Below the pieces are notes generated by a model that was not told where the DNA came from, made no database searches, and was given only the letters and a program-made list of their open reading frames with translations. Both the position numbers and the translations under genes were made by a program. From NCBI RefSeq assembly GCF_001854475.1, contig NZ_MNAN01000031.1:62001-126000 (forward strand): a stretch of DNA of 64,000 bases. Reading direction: 5' to 3'. Shown here in pieces: positions 46,301-56,405 of the stretch; positions within the stretch are counted from its first letter, which is position 1, and each line of letters starts with the position of its first letter. Source of the stretch: Pseudoalteromonas byunsanensis. GTDB lineage: Bacteria; Pseudomonadota; Gammaproteobacteria; Enterobacterales; Alteromonadaceae.

Positions 46301-46918
46301 TTATGCCCATTGGGCCAACATCCGCTCTTTATTTAACGCTAGCCACTGTAAACTAATCACGGTCGCAGCATTGTCTATCTCGCCACTGTTTAATCGCGCA
46401 ATAGCATCACTGTATGGTAGCACATGACTCTTGATGTCTTCACCTTCGGTATCAAGACCAAAAATTCCACCCGCGTCTGACAAGTCAGCTTTTGCTAGGT
46501 AAAGGTATAAACGTTCTGTCGTACCACCTGGACTTGAGAGGTAAGAGGTCATAAAGTACAGTTCATCAAGCTGTAAACCGGCTTCTTCATGCGCTTCTTT
46601 GCGTGCCACTTGTTCAAAATCCTCACTTCCCTCTGCCATACCAGCGATACATTCCAGCAACCAAGGTGAATCTTTGCTCGCCATTGCACCGATCCTGATT
46701 TGTTCGATTAAAAGTAGTGAATCTGTAGCGGGGTCATATGGCAATACAGCTACAGCATGCCCACGCTCTAATATTTCTCTGGTAATCGTTTGAGACATTC
46801 CCCCTGCGAATAACGCATGGCGAAAGTGATACGTTTGGATCTTAAAAAAACCTCTAAAAACTGTTTGTACATCTTCCAGTAATACATCTTTGTTATCAAA
46901 ACACGTAATTGTTGACAT
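46301..46918 (-). CDS. nudF: ADP-ribose pyrophosphatase
   Basis: 205 aa Nudix hydrolase. The Nudix box reads GMAEGSEDFEQVARKEAHEEAGL, where the usual Arg of the REUxEE core is Lys; this change is conservative and catalysis is probably kept. Cleaves ADP-ribose to AMP and ribose 5-phosphate. First gene of its operon, divergent from tolC. Confidence 0.92.
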   Translation of the reverse strand: MSTITCFDNKDVLLEDVQTVFRGFFKIQTYHFRHALFAGGMSQTITREILERGHAVAVLPYDPATDSLLLIEQIRIGAMASKDSPWLLECIAGMAEGSEDFEQVARKEAHEEAGLQLDELYFMTSYLSSPGGTTERLYLYLAKADLSDAGGIFGLDTEGEDIKSHVLPYSDAIARLNSGEIDNAATVISLQWLALNKERMLAQWA

Positions 46919-47137
46919 AAAATAGATCCTAATTTTTGACAGTAGGGGTTTAAATTAAGCGTAATTAGCCCCATGATGTACCTTTATTACCCTTTGTGGG
47001 TCTTTTACTTCTAGTAAAAAGAAGTATTATATTCTGTTACATTTGTTGATGCTGTTTTACGTTTTAACTTTTTCGTTCTGAAGAAAAACAAGGTAACATG
47101 CATTCAATACAAAAGTTGTCTAAGGACTGAACGAACG
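46919..47137. promoter_or_regulatory. Divergent nudF/tolC promoter region
   Basis: About 219 bases. TTTTAC-TTCTA-GTAAAA (47003-47019) is a palindrome. It is followed by TATTATATT (47025-47033), which gives a plausible tolC -10 paired with TTTACT as -35. Assignments are tentative. Confidence 0.45.
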
Positions 47138-48484
47138 ATGAAAAAAAGCATTATATCTCTGTTAGTTGGCTTATCCTGCGCGCTAACTTCTAATCTATCG
47201 CAAGCCGAAGATTTACTCCAAGTATACGACATAGCAACTGCAAACGATCCAACAGTGCTAAAAGCAAAAGCACAGGCAGATGCACAAAAATTTGCTAAAG
47301 ACAGAGCTCTAGGTGTATTACTTCCTCAGCTCGGTTTTGAAGCTGGCTATAGCCAGATAGACTCAGATGCATTTCCTGGTAATCAAAGCGACGCGACAGG
47401 CTACACCATGAGCAGTGGCTTTCGCGATACGTTTAGCCGTACCTTATCACTGCGCCAAACCATTTTTGACATGTCATCTTGGAAAAATTTAGATATCGCA
47501 GAAAAGCAAGCATTACAAACAACGACTCTATATGAGCAGGCGCAACAAGAACTTGTTGTGCGCATCGCTCAGGGCTACTTTGACGTTCTAGGTGCGCTAG
47601 ATAGCCTTGAATTTGTTCAAGCAGAAAAACGCGCAATTGAACGTCAGCTAGAGCAAACCAAACAACGCTATGAAGTTGGTTTAACAGCAATTACCGATGT
47701 TCATGAGGCTCAAGCTCAGTATGACCGCGCAGTGGCCAATGAAATTGGCGCAGAAAATGACGTAGAAACAGCTCGTGAAGCACTTCGTACTATCACTGGC
47801 AAGTATCATAGTCAGCTTGACCCGCTAAATACAGAAACCTTCTCAACAGTATCACCTAGCAAACAAGTCAATGACTTCATTGGTGTAGCAAAAGACAAGA
47901 ATCTATCACTGGCTATCGCTAAAGCGAGTCTAGATATTGCACAGGATCAGATCGAACTTGCGCGAGCTGGTCACTACCCAACGCTGAACTTAAACGCTAG
48001 CTATGGCGACTCTCTTACCGACTCTAACGGTATGGTACACAAGCCAAGAGAAGATCAAACAACGGTAGGCGTGACTTTCAACGTTCCAATTTACTCAGGT
48101 GGCACTACTCTTGCGGCAACTGAACAAGCACGCGCTCTCTACGTTGGTGCAAGCCAAGATTTAGAAGCGAGCATGAGAGAAGTGACGCGTTCAGTCATCA
48201 CCTCTTATAATCAAGTGGTTTCGAATGTTGCGACATATCGCGCGTTAGAGCAATCGGTCGTTTCTGCGCAAAGTGCGCTACAAGCAACCGAAGCTGGTTT
48301 TGAAGTGGGTACTCGTACGATCGTAGACGTACTAGTTAGCACACAGAGCTTGTACAACGCGAAAAAGAACCTTGCAAACCTTCGTTACCAATATGTGTTG
48401 TCTTCGCTGCGTTTAAAGCAAGCTGCGGGCACTCTTTCACGTAGTGATTTAGAAGCTATCAACAAAGGCTTGATCCAAGGCTAA
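47138..48484 (+). CDS. tolC: Outer-membrane efflux channel TolC
   Basis: 448 aa with a signal peptide (cleavage near residue 23, SQAEDLL). Two duplicated OEP repeats with long helices, typical TolC length. AAGGA precedes the ATG. Exit duct for tripartite efflux and type I secretion, thus a probable partner of the MacAB-like exporter of the biosynthetic cluster. Confidence 0.95.
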   Translation: MKKSIISLLVGLSCALTSNLSQAEDLLQVYDIATANDPTVLKAKAQADAQKFAKDRALGVLLPQLGFEAGYSQIDSDAFPGNQSDATGYTMSSGFRDTFSRTLSLRQTIFDMSSWKNLDIAEKQALQTTTLYEQAQQELVVRIAQGYFDVLGALDSLEFVQAEKRAIERQLEQTKQRYEVGLTAITDVHEAQAQYDRAVANEIGAENDVETAREALRTITGKYHSQLDPLNTETFSTVSPSKQVNDFIGVAKDKNLSLAIAKASLDIAQDQIELARAGHYPTLNLNASYGDSLTDSNGMVHKPREDQTTVGVTFNVPIYSGGTTLAATEQARALYVGASQDLEASMREVTRSVITSYNQVVSNVATYRALEQSVVSAQSALQATEAGFEVGTRTIVDVLVSTQSLYNAKKNLANLRYQYVLSSLRLKQAAGTLSRSDLEAINKGLIQG

Positions 48485-48510
48485 ATCCAACGTTCAGTAC
48501 CTTTAAATAT

Positions 48511-48534
48511 AAAAGCCGACGAAAGTCGGCTTTT
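48511..48534 (+). terminator. Intrinsic terminator of tolC
   Basis: AAAAGCCGAC-GAAA-GTCGGCTTTT: a 10-bp stem with a GNRA tetraloop and T-run, 27 bases after tolC. Confidence 0.92.
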
Positions 48535-48591
48535 GTATTTTAGAACACTTGTCGATAAACTATTGCCATTGTGTAGTAAGAGATAAATTTT

Positions 48592-49518
48592 GTGGTCACA
48601 ACCCCTACTTTCAAATGGTCGTTCCTTGCACCTCGTTACTGGTTAACCTGGCTTGGCGTATTGTTTTTATACCTGATATCTTGGCTGCCACAGCGAGTCC
48701 AGTTCTTCCTTGGTAAGTTACTTGGCCGCCTTGTACATCGTTTTGTGAAAAAACGTCGCAAAATTGCTGAGGTCAATGTCAAGCTGTGCTTCCCACAGTT
48801 AAATGAACAACAACAGCATGAAATGGTGTTAAAAAACATGGAAAATACAGGGATTGCAACATTAGAAACAGGAATGGCATGGTGGTGGCCCCAATGGCGT
48901 ATCAACCGAGTAATTGGCTCCATTGAAGGTATTGAACACGTTGAGCAAACTCAAAAGCAAGGCAAAGGCGTCTTATTGCTAGTGCCGCATATGCTACACT
49001 TAGAAATGCTTGGCCGACTGCTAGGCACTGCGCAGCAAGGTATTGGCTTTTATCGACCACATAACAATCCTCTCATGGAATACTTTATGACCAAAGGTCG
49101 ACTACGTTCCAATGAAAGCCTCATTACCAAACGAGATGTGAAAGGACTACTGCAAGCATTGAAGGATAAAAAAATGTGTTATTACTTACCCGATCAAGAC
49201 TATGGCCGAAACCGCTGCGAGTTTACCAATTTTTTTGCAGTCCCTGATGCAGCGACGACAACAGGCACTTTGATATTTTCATCGAGTAAGAATTGTGAAA
49301 CACTGAGCCTAAGTGGCACAAGAGATGCTAGCGGTAAGTACCACCTTAAGATTTACCCAGCGTTGGCTGATTTTCCAAGTGACGATGCCAAGCAAGATGT
49401 GACAAGAGTCAATCAACGAATGGAGGAAGCGATTATGTTGGCCCCTGAACAATATATGTGGTTGCACCGTCGTTTCAAAACAAGGCCCGATGAAAACGCA
49501 CCATCTTACTACGGTTAA
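48592..49518 (+). CDS. Lipid A late acyltransferase (LpxL/LpxM family)
   Basis: 308 aa, GTG start. One N-terminal membrane segment, then the H-x4-E catalytic motif in PHMLHLEMLG (about 131), and DQDYG. Adds a secondary acyl chain to Kdo2-lipid IVA at the inner membrane. LpxL versus LpxM specificity cannot be told from the sequence by eye. Confidence 0.9.
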   Translation: MVTTPTFKWSFLAPRYWLTWLGVLFLYLISWLPQRVQFFLGKLLGRLVHRFVKKRRKIAEVNVKLCFPQLNEQQQHEMVLKNMENTGIATLETGMAWWWPQWRINRVIGSIEGIEHVEQTQKQGKGVLLLVPHMLHLEMLGRLLGTAQQGIGFYRPHNNPLMEYFMTKGRLRSNESLITKRDVKGLLQALKDKKMCYYLPDQDYGRNRCEFTNFFAVPDAATTTGTLIFSSSKNCETLSLSGTRDASGKYHLKIYPALADFPSDDAKQDVTRVNQRMEEAIMLAPEQYMWLHRRFKTRPDENAPSYYG

Positions 49519-49526
49519 CTTTATTT

Positions 49527-50207
49527 ATGGTTATAAGAAAAAGTAAAAAAATACAAAAACCGACACCAAAACCTAAGGTAAACACTGAGCCTCAAGTGAA
49601 AAAAAAGAAAAAGGCCAGACCTGTTTCCGCCATGTGGTTTTGGGTTAAGCACTTATCACTTGCCTTCATCTTGGTTTTCGCAGCCTACTACTTTTTATTC
49701 GGCGCATTACCAAAAATGAATATGGGTACTAGTTCAAACGTTGCGGCCCGAGGCTTCTCTCAATTTTATGAAAGCTTTCGCAACCGAACTTCAAGTCGCG
49801 ATACCGAACGTGCAAAATTTGTCATTGAGTTAGGTTCACCAAGCTTTAGACTAGATGAAGCACTGAAGGACCGTGAAAGAGCTGTAAAACCGTCAAGTCA
49901 ACGTTGGACTGGTGAGTATGAACCTAGGCGCTTCGAATCGGGCGACACGCTACGTGGCGTATTATCTGAGTATGCTCGCAGAGAAGATATAGAGTTATTT
50001 TGGTATTTAGATAAAGATTACGTGGTGAAGACAAACTTCCGTGTTGACAGTAACTTTTTGTCCGCTCTGTATCAAGTAGGCAGAGCAATCAACGATGACT
50101 TTGAGTATGAGATCTATACGTTCTTCTGTTATCGCCAACGGGCAGCTGTCATTACTGAAAAGCCAACCCGCTTTGTTAGAGATAATTGCCGTAAAATAGC
50201 CAATTAG
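49527..50207 (+). CDS. Membrane-anchored protein with TcpQ-like C-terminal domain
   Basis: 226 aa. Very basic N-terminus (KPTPKPKV ... KKKKKA), one membrane segment (about 41-63), and a periplasmic C-terminal domain. The latter has FESGDTLRGVLSEYARREDIELFWYLDKDY, which matches the TcpQ/PilL-C secretin-assembly domain. No pilus or secretin genes are adjacent, so its role is open. Lies 8 bases after the acyltransferase. Confidence 0.65.
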   Translation: MVIRKSKKIQKPTPKPKVNTEPQVKKKKKARPVSAMWFWVKHLSLAFILVFAAYYFLFGALPKMNMGTSSNVAARGFSQFYESFRNRTSSRDTERAKFVIELGSPSFRLDEALKDRERAVKPSSQRWTGEYEPRRFESGDTLRGVLSEYARREDIELFWYLDKDYVVKTNFRVDSNFLSALYQVGRAINDDFEYEIYTFFCYRQRAAVITEKPTRFVRDNCRKIAN

Positions 50208-50208
50208 A

Positions 50209-50234
50209 GCAGACCGTTAGTATTCGCGGTCTGC
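50209..50234. terminator. Hairpin between convergent genes
   Basis: GCAGACCG and CGGTCTGC form an 8-bp stem with a 10-base loop between the TcpQ-like gene and glnE. T-runs are weak, so it is a possible bidirectional terminator. Confidence 0.55.
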
Positions 50235-50250
50235 CGTATTCATGTTATTG

Positions 50251-53064
50251 TTAATTGACTAAATCACCTAAATGACGTTTGAAAATCGTCACCACCTGCG
50301 CTGATAACTGTTCTAACTGTGTGTCCCTGCCCACACATTTACCTTGTCGGTTTAAACTTTGTTTGTGGTATTGCTCTCTAAAGAAACAATATGCCTGCGT
50401 TAGCAGCACTTGTTCTTCATCATTGAGTATTGCGAGCTCTTTTGCGTGAGACAAAATACGAACATTGTCAGTGTGCTCAGTCATAAGAGGATGCTCTGCC
50501 GCAAAATTTAATACTAGGAATTGTGCTAAAAACTCTATATCCGTCATCCCACCGAGCCCCTGCTTGAGATCGAATGTATCGTCACTGTCTTTGGACAAAT
50601 GCGTGCGCATTTTCTCTCGCATTGAAACAACATTCTCTGCCAGTTCTTTGCAATCTCGTGATTGTGTCAAAACAGCTGTGCGGATCTGTCCAAAACGTTC
50701 ATACATCTCCTGCTCTCCAAGCACCATACGAGCACGAACCAAAGCCTGATGCTCCCAGGTCCAAGCTTGCTGGAGCTGATATTGATAAAAGCTCTCTAGA
50801 TTAATTGCTAATAAGCCAGAGTTCCCCTCAGGGCGCAACCTAGTATCAAGTTCGTATAATATGCCCGATGCCGTTCTGGTATTAAACAAGTGCATGAGTC
50901 GCTGTGCCAGTTTTAAATAAAATTGTCTTGCGGGAATAGCCTTTTCTCCTTGCGTATAACTGTCCCCATCACTGTTATGCACAAATACCAAATCTAGATC
51001 AGAGTCATATCCCAACTCCCAACCTCCGGCCTTTCCATAAGCAATAACTGCGAACCCTTTTGCCGCGTCATTACAACCTTCTGGTTGTCCATAGCGCTCA
51101 ATCATTTGTTGCCAAGCTAAGTTAACCGCCTGCTCTACAATGGCTTCAGCCAATGCCGTCAAATGGTCACTCACTTTCATAATACTGAGTACGCCGGTGG
51201 CATCTGCCGCTGCAATACGTAATTGATGAGCCTGCTTAAACTGCCGTAAAGCCTCCATTTGTTGCTCAAGATCATGCTGCTCAATGCGTAAAAAATACTG
51301 CCGGATTTCGAGCTTGTAGGCATTCAAAGGTAATGGCTTGTATAGCGCGGCCGGGTCTAGCAACTCATCGAGCAGCATTGGGTATTTAGCGATGTGCTCG
51401 GCTATCCATAAGCTATGGGAACACAGATACACCAGTTGCTTCAGAGCTCCCTGATTTTCATATAACAACTCTAAGTAAGCTGTTCTTGAAGCTATCATGG
51501 CTATAATATTGAGCACACTCGTTAGCTCTTCAGCCACTAGCTGTTGCTCGGCCGCTTGATACAATAAACACGGGATCAGTTTATCGAGAATATCAGCACC
51601 CCGGGCACCCATTTGCCGCTTTTTTAACGCCTGTTTGAAGCTTTGTAACGCATTGTGCCATGGTTCAACTTGTTCAGCTTCGAGCTTATCTGCCAATTGC
51701 TGTGTATCACCTTCTAGCCATACATAAGTAAAAGCTTCATCAAACTGAGTCTGCTCAAAAGGTTCATCACCGATCACCTGAGTAAATTCATCACGGATCT
51801 TCGTCATGATGTCTTGAATACACTCAAGGCAGTGTTGATAATCGGTTTTTTCCATCAGTATACGTAACCGCGACTGACATACTTCGTTTTGTGGCAAGGT
51901 CTGCGTTTGTTGATCATCAAAGGCCTGTAAATACTGCTCAATTGTGCGCAAATATAAATAGCTTTCTCTTAATGAACACACCGCATCGTGGGGGATCACT
52001 TCAAGTTCATCTAATTGGCTGAGCGCCTCTAGTAAAGATGGAGTTTGTAAACTAGTGTCTCGACCGCCACGGATCATCTGCAAAGCTTGCACAATAAATT
52101 CAACTTCACGGATCCCGCCAGCTCCAAGCTTTATATTATTTATCAACCCTTTACGCCGCACTTCTTGGGCTATCATGTGCTTCATTTTTCTAAGCGACTC
52201 AATAACCGAGAAGTCGATATAACGGCGATACACAAAAGGGCGCATCATTTGGTAAAATACAGTCCAGTACTTGTTAGCTTCGCCCAACAAACGCGCTTTG
52301 AGCATGGCGTAACGCTCCCATTCACGCCCCTGATCCTGATAGTAATCTTCCATCGCCGATAAACTCATGACTAACGGGCCACTGTCACCGAAAGGCCTCA
52401 AACGCATATCGACTCGAAAAACCTGACCATCAACAGTAACTTGATTTAAAGCAGCAATGAGCTTTTGCGCTACCTTAGTATAAAAAACCTGCGCTTCGAC
52501 ACTTTTGCGCCCACCTTGAGTATGAACGTTATGGGGGTAACAAAAAATAAGGTCTATGTCCGATGAAAAGTTTAGCTCTCTTCCTCCGAGTTTACCCATC
52601 CCCAATACCAACATGGGTAACGCATTACCGACATCATCAAGGGGCGTACCACATTGTTTTACGGTTTGAGCAAAGGCCCATTGGTTAGCCGCATCAATCA
52701 ACCTCTCTGACAACTTAGACACATAATCAATACTGTCAGCAATCTCATTACCTTTTACTAAATCCAACCACATGACCTTTAGCCAATAGCGTTGGCGGTA
52801 CTTCCTCAGCAATCTAAAACAGCTTTGTTCATCAAGGGATGATAAATCGTCTGGTAATGGATTTGGCACATCTCGCGCTTGCACTAGCTGTTCATCACGT
52901 AACCAATCACCTAACGAAGGGTCTTGCTGCAAAACCTTAAAAGCAAAATCACTCATCGCAAGTAAACGCGCCAACCCAGCATCAACCGGATCCGTATCGT
53001 ATAGCTGCTGCCAGCGCTGTTGTGCTAATTGAGCCAACGTAGGGGGTAAGGTGACATCATGCAT
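50251..53064 (-). CDS. glnE: Bifunctional glutamine synthetase adenylyltransferase/deadenylase
   Basis: 937 aa from ATG 53064, which has GGAG six bases upstream; the frame opens at 53091. Two nucleotidyltransferase domains with FSSDIDLIFCY and YDSDLDLVFVH. Adds or removes AMP on glutamine synthetase according to PII state. Single gene with a strong ribosome-binding site. Confidence 0.96.
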   Translation of the reverse strand: MHDVTLPPTLAQLAQQRWQQLYDTDPVDAGLARLLAMSDFAFKVLQQDPSLGDWLRDEQLVQARDVPNPLPDDLSSLDEQSCFRLLRKYRQRYWLKVMWLDLVKGNEIADSIDYVSKLSERLIDAANQWAFAQTVKQCGTPLDDVGNALPMLVLGMGKLGGRELNFSSDIDLIFCYPHNVHTQGGRKSVEAQVFYTKVAQKLIAALNQVTVDGQVFRVDMRLRPFGDSGPLVMSLSAMEDYYQDQGREWERYAMLKARLLGEANKYWTVFYQMMRPFVYRRYIDFSVIESLRKMKHMIAQEVRRKGLINNIKLGAGGIREVEFIVQALQMIRGGRDTSLQTPSLLEALSQLDELEVIPHDAVCSLRESYLYLRTIEQYLQAFDDQQTQTLPQNEVCQSRLRILMEKTDYQHCLECIQDIMTKIRDEFTQVIGDEPFEQTQFDEAFTYVWLEGDTQQLADKLEAEQVEPWHNALQSFKQALKKRQMGARGADILDKLIPCLLYQAAEQQLVAEELTSVLNIIAMIASRTAYLELLYENQGALKQLVYLCSHSLWIAEHIAKYPMLLDELLDPAALYKPLPLNAYKLEIRQYFLRIEQHDLEQQMEALRQFKQAHQLRIAAADATGVLSIMKVSDHLTALAEAIVEQAVNLAWQQMIERYGQPEGCNDAAKGFAVIAYGKAGGWELGYDSDLDLVFVHNSDGDSYTQGEKAIPARQFYLKLAQRLMHLFNTRTASGILYELDTRLRPEGNSGLLAINLESFYQYQLQQAWTWEHQALVRARMVLGEQEMYERFGQIRTAVLTQSRDCKELAENVVSMREKMRTHLSKDSDDTFDLKQGLGGMTDIEFLAQFLVLNFAAEHPLMTEHTDNVRILSHAKELAILNDEEQVLLTQAYCFFREQYHKQSLNRQGKCVGRDTQLEQLSAQVVTIFKRHLGDLVN

Positions 53065-53144
53065 AAAAATCTCCATAGCTATATGGCTCAATGAGTTGGG
53101 AGTCGTTATAGTAACAATATCTAAAATTTATCAGTAGAGCGAAT

Positions 53145-54038
53145 ATGACTTATTTGTCGTTAGAGAACATCAATTTTTTTGCGATTTTTTCTAGTTTTAT
53201 CGTTATTTGTCTGGTTGTTATCGTTTTACGTTTGTTGGTGCAGTATCGAGCTAAACAGGAGCTACAAGAGGAGCTGGCCAAACGGGATAATTTTGCCTTG
53301 GGTATCAGCTATGCATGCCAAATATCGGTAATAGCCTTTAGTGTGGCGTACTTTTTTGAAGACATAAAGTTTTCCACAGCGCTGCAACAGCCCATTCAAT
53401 CCTCTGTAATGCTGTTGCTGCTACTTGCATTTGTAGCTTTTGGTCAGTACATACACCGTAAATGGATCTTGTATCAATTTAACGAAGAACAAGCCATTCT
53501 CAAACAAAATATATGCGCGGCGCTTGTAGATTCCGGTATGTTGATAGCCAATGGCATTTTGGTGTTGGGTTTATATCATTGGGTTCACCCAAAAGGTATT
53601 AGTGACTTATTGGTGGTCAGCCTTAGCTTTTTACTATTGCAAGGTTTGTTTGCTCTGGATAGTAAGCTTCGAGAAAGTCGTTTTGCCAAAGTTAATCAAG
53701 GTGCGTCGCTACAGCAAAACTTCAGCCTTGCAAATACCTCTATTGGAATTCGCTATGCGGGTAAAACTATCGGTCTATCTTTGTCTATTTACGCAGGTCT
53801 CCACAGCGCCCCCTATCACGGCGCTATGATAGTCGAGAACCTTTTTTCGGTGGTGCTACATTGCGGTCTGATGTGGGCATTGTTGTATTTATGCAGTTAT
53901 ATATTGCTATATGTTTCGTTACCTAAAGTTGACATTGGACTGGAAGTAGACCACCAAGACAACATTGGTATTGCCTGTATCGAATTTGCGGTTTTCGCTT
54001 CAATAGGCTATCTACTAATTAGTACTTTTTCCGTGTAG
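53145..54038 (+). CDS. DUF350-family membrane protein
   Basis: 297 aa with about eight membrane segments arranged as two DUF350-like halves, each having an Ala/Gly-rich first helix pair. DUF350 proteins often lie near glutathionylspermidine-synthase-like genes; none is visible here. Function unknown. Divergent from glnE. Confidence 0.7.
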   Translation: MTYLSLENINFFAIFSSFIVICLVVIVLRLLVQYRAKQELQEELAKRDNFALGISYACQISVIAFSVAYFFEDIKFSTALQQPIQSSVMLLLLLAFVAFGQYIHRKWILYQFNEEQAILKQNICAALVDSGMLIANGILVLGLYHWVHPKGISDLLVVSLSFLLLQGLFALDSKLRESRFAKVNQGASLQQNFSLANTSIGIRYAGKTIGLSLSIYAGLHSAPYHGAMIVENLFSVVLHCGLMWALLYLCSYILLYVSLPKVDIGLEVDHQDNIGIACIEFAVFASIGYLLISTFSV

Positions 54039-54068
54039 CCGCTGGACATGGCTACACTAGGTGGGGCC

Positions 54069-54545
54069 ATGTCTATCAAACCTGATAATTTTCTGTTAGT
54101 TGACAGTAATAGCGAGTTCAGTCGGGGTTATGCTGAATATATACGCAAACATTCACATAACAAAAAAAGTCAATTAATTGCAGCTGGTGATAACACTCGT
54201 CATCTTCTTAAGATGATGTTTGATGAGTTAATCAAAGATTACAGCTACTGCGATTTCGCGAACGAAATAAGCGTTTCAGAATTAGCCAGTTATCTCAATG
54301 AACATCACAATATTAGCGGAGTACTTATTTCTAGCCTAGATTATCACCTCGCCAACAAAGAACAACAATTCATCTTTAACTCACTGCATCCAGTTCGCTA
54401 TCTATTGGAACAACAAGAGGATGGCGGCTTTAGCTACCAAAAGCTCACCGACAAGGCAAACATGAACCATTTGTCATGCCACGGCTCAATACCAAATGTG
54501 GGTGAAGACATTGAAGTCTCATTGTGCAAATTAGAAACCGACTAG
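54069..54545 (+). CDS. Hypothetical protein
   Basis: 158 aa from ATG 54069, chosen because AGGTGGGG precedes it; ATG 54048 is possible. Mixed alpha/beta, no signal or membrane segment, and no motif recognised. Lies 30 bases after the DUF350 gene and 94 bases ahead of rsmE. Confidence 0.65.
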   Translation: MSIKPDNFLLVDSNSEFSRGYAEYIRKHSHNKKSQLIAAGDNTRHLLKMMFDELIKDYSYCDFANEISVSELASYLNEHHNISGVLISSLDYHLANKEQQFIFNSLHPVRYLLEQQEDGGFSYQKLTDKANMNHLSCHGSIPNVGEDIEVSLCKLETD

Positions 54546-54639
54546 CCCTCTTATAAGCAAGAACAAACCTGAACTGAAACTAGACGCTTAGAGCGCAAAA
54601 CTTTACTATTACCGCATTGCTATTTTACTTGGGCTCATT

Positions 54640-55374
54640 ATGCGCATCCCCCATATTTATCAACCTTCAGAATTAAAGTTAAACGCACAAATTACACTTG
54701 ATGACGACGCCGCTGGACACATTTCCCGAGTCCTTCGTATGCAAGCCAATGACAAAGTTTCATTATTCAATGGCCAAGGCGGTGAATACCTATGCGAGTT
54801 AGTAGAAGTGGGTAAAAAAGCCGTTACTGCGCACGTTATTGAGTTCAAAGATCATGATTGCGAATCACCGCTGAAAATCCATCTCGGCCAAGGTATTTCC
54901 AGAGGCGATAAAATGGACTTCACGATTCAAAAATCTGTGGAGTTAGGAATCTCCGAAATAACACCCTTATTTACCACTCGCTGTGGTGTAAAGCTATCAG
55001 GTGATCGCTTAGCTAAAAAACATGCTCAATGGCAGAAAATAGCGATTGCTGCGGCAGAACAATCGGGCCGAAATACAGTGACCGTCATCCATCCTCCGAT
55101 CGATATCAATACGTGGTTGGCTCAGCAGTCTGAAGAGTTAAAACTCACGCTACACCCAAGAGCGGTACATAGCATCAAAACCCTTCCAACCCCAACTGAG
55201 GGCATTCGTTTTATCGTAGGCCCAGAGGGCGGCTTGACCGACGAAGAAATCAAAGCTACCAACAGTCAAGGGTTTATAGATGTTCGCTTAGGTCCACGAG
55301 TACTGCGAACAGAGACAGCAGCGTTAACAGTGCTAAGTGCATTGCAATTGCAGTTTGGTGACTTGGCTCTTTAA
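54640..55374 (+). CDS. rsmE: 16S rRNA m3U1498 methyltransferase
   Basis: 244 aa SPOUT enzyme. PUA-like N-terminus, then the knot motifs FIVGPEGGLTDEEI and RLGPRVLRTETA. Methylates U1498 in the decoding centre. First of the rsmE-gshB-yqgE-ruvX group. Confidence 0.96.
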   Translation: MRIPHIYQPSELKLNAQITLDDDAAGHISRVLRMQANDKVSLFNGQGGEYLCELVEVGKKAVTAHVIEFKDHDCESPLKIHLGQGISRGDKMDFTIQKSVELGISEITPLFTTRCGVKLSGDRLAKKHAQWQKIAIAAAEQSGRNTVTVIHPPIDINTWLAQQSEELKLTLHPRAVHSIKTLPTPTEGIRFIVGPEGGLTDEEIKATNSQGFIDVRLGPRVLRTETAALTVLSALQLQFGDLAL

Positions 55375-55423
55375 TTTTGATTATTCGGCCCCATAGTAAG
55401 GTAAAACAGTATGAAGGTGATAC

Positions 55424-56380
55424 ATGGCAATTAAATTAGGAATCATTTCCGATCCAATCAGTGGATTTAACATTAAAAAAGACACCGGCTTTGCCATGAT
55501 GATGGCGGCACAGGCACGTGGTTATGAGCTTTACTACATGGAGCTGGGTGACCTATTTATGTATCAGGGTCATGCTAAAGCGACGGTAGCCAAAGCGAAA
55601 GTATTTGATGATACAGCGCATTGGTACGAGCTAGAAGATAAGCAAACCATTGATCTGGCCGATTTAGACGTCATCCTAATGCGTAAAGACCCACCTTTTG
55701 ATACTGAATATATATACGCGACCTACATCTTGGAACGTGCGGAGCAAGCTGGTTGTTTAGTTGTGAACAAACCTCAGAGTCTTAGAGATGCCAATGAAAA
55801 GTTGTTTACAGCCTGGTTCAGCGAGCATACTCCTGACACTTTGGTTACTCGCTCGCAGGTGCAGATCCGTGAATTTCTGAATAAGCATCAAGATATTATA
55901 CTCAAACCATTAGATGGTATGGGTGGTGCATCTATCTTTAGGGTAAAGCATGATGACCCAAACATCGGTGTGATCTGCGAAACCCTAACCGAGCACGGCC
56001 AACGTTTTGCTATGGCCCAGCAATATATTCCTGAAATCACACAAGGAGATAAACGCGTTTTAGTAGTAGATGGCGAAGTGATCCCTTACTGTCTTGCTCG
56101 TATTCCTCAAGGCGGTGAAACACGTGGAAACCTTGCCGCTGGCGGCCGTGGTGAAGCACGCCCAATCAGCGAAGACGATTTGAAAATTGCTCAAGCTGTT
56201 GCACCAACCTTAAAAGCCAAAGGGTTACTGTTTGTAGGTCTAGATATTATTGGCAACAAACTGACTGAGATTAACGTCACAGCACCGACGTGCGTTAAAG
56301 AAATTGAAGCAGCGTACGATATTTCAATTATGGACAAGTTTTATGATGCGATAGAAGTAAAACTCGCCCATACTAAATAA
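55424..56380 (+). CDS. gshB: Glutathione synthetase
   Basis: 318 aa ATP-grasp enzyme with MRKDPPFD, KPLDGMGGASIF and EINVTAPTC. Joins gamma-glutamylcysteine and glycine. The usual Asn-Pro-Thr near the end is Ala-Pro-Thr (VTAPTC), a small variation. Confidence 0.96.
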   Translation: MAIKLGIISDPISGFNIKKDTGFAMMMAAQARGYELYYMELGDLFMYQGHAKATVAKAKVFDDTAHWYELEDKQTIDLADLDVILMRKDPPFDTEYIYATYILERAEQAGCLVVNKPQSLRDANEKLFTAWFSEHTPDTLVTRSQVQIREFLNKHQDIILKPLDGMGGASIFRVKHDDPNIGVICETLTEHGQRFAMAQQYIPEITQGDKRVLVVDGEVIPYCLARIPQGGETRGNLAAGGRGEARPISEDDLKIAQAVAPTLKAKGLLFVGLDIIGNKLTEINVTAPTCVKEIEAAYDISIMDKFYDAIEVKLAHTK

Positions 56381-56405
56381 AAAATCACATAACGGGGCGA
56401 CACTT

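Noticed and set aside
46301..46918. NudF as inactive because the Nudix Arg is Lys
   Set aside because: All Glu residues of the Nudix box are present and Arg to Lys is conservative, so activity is probably retained.
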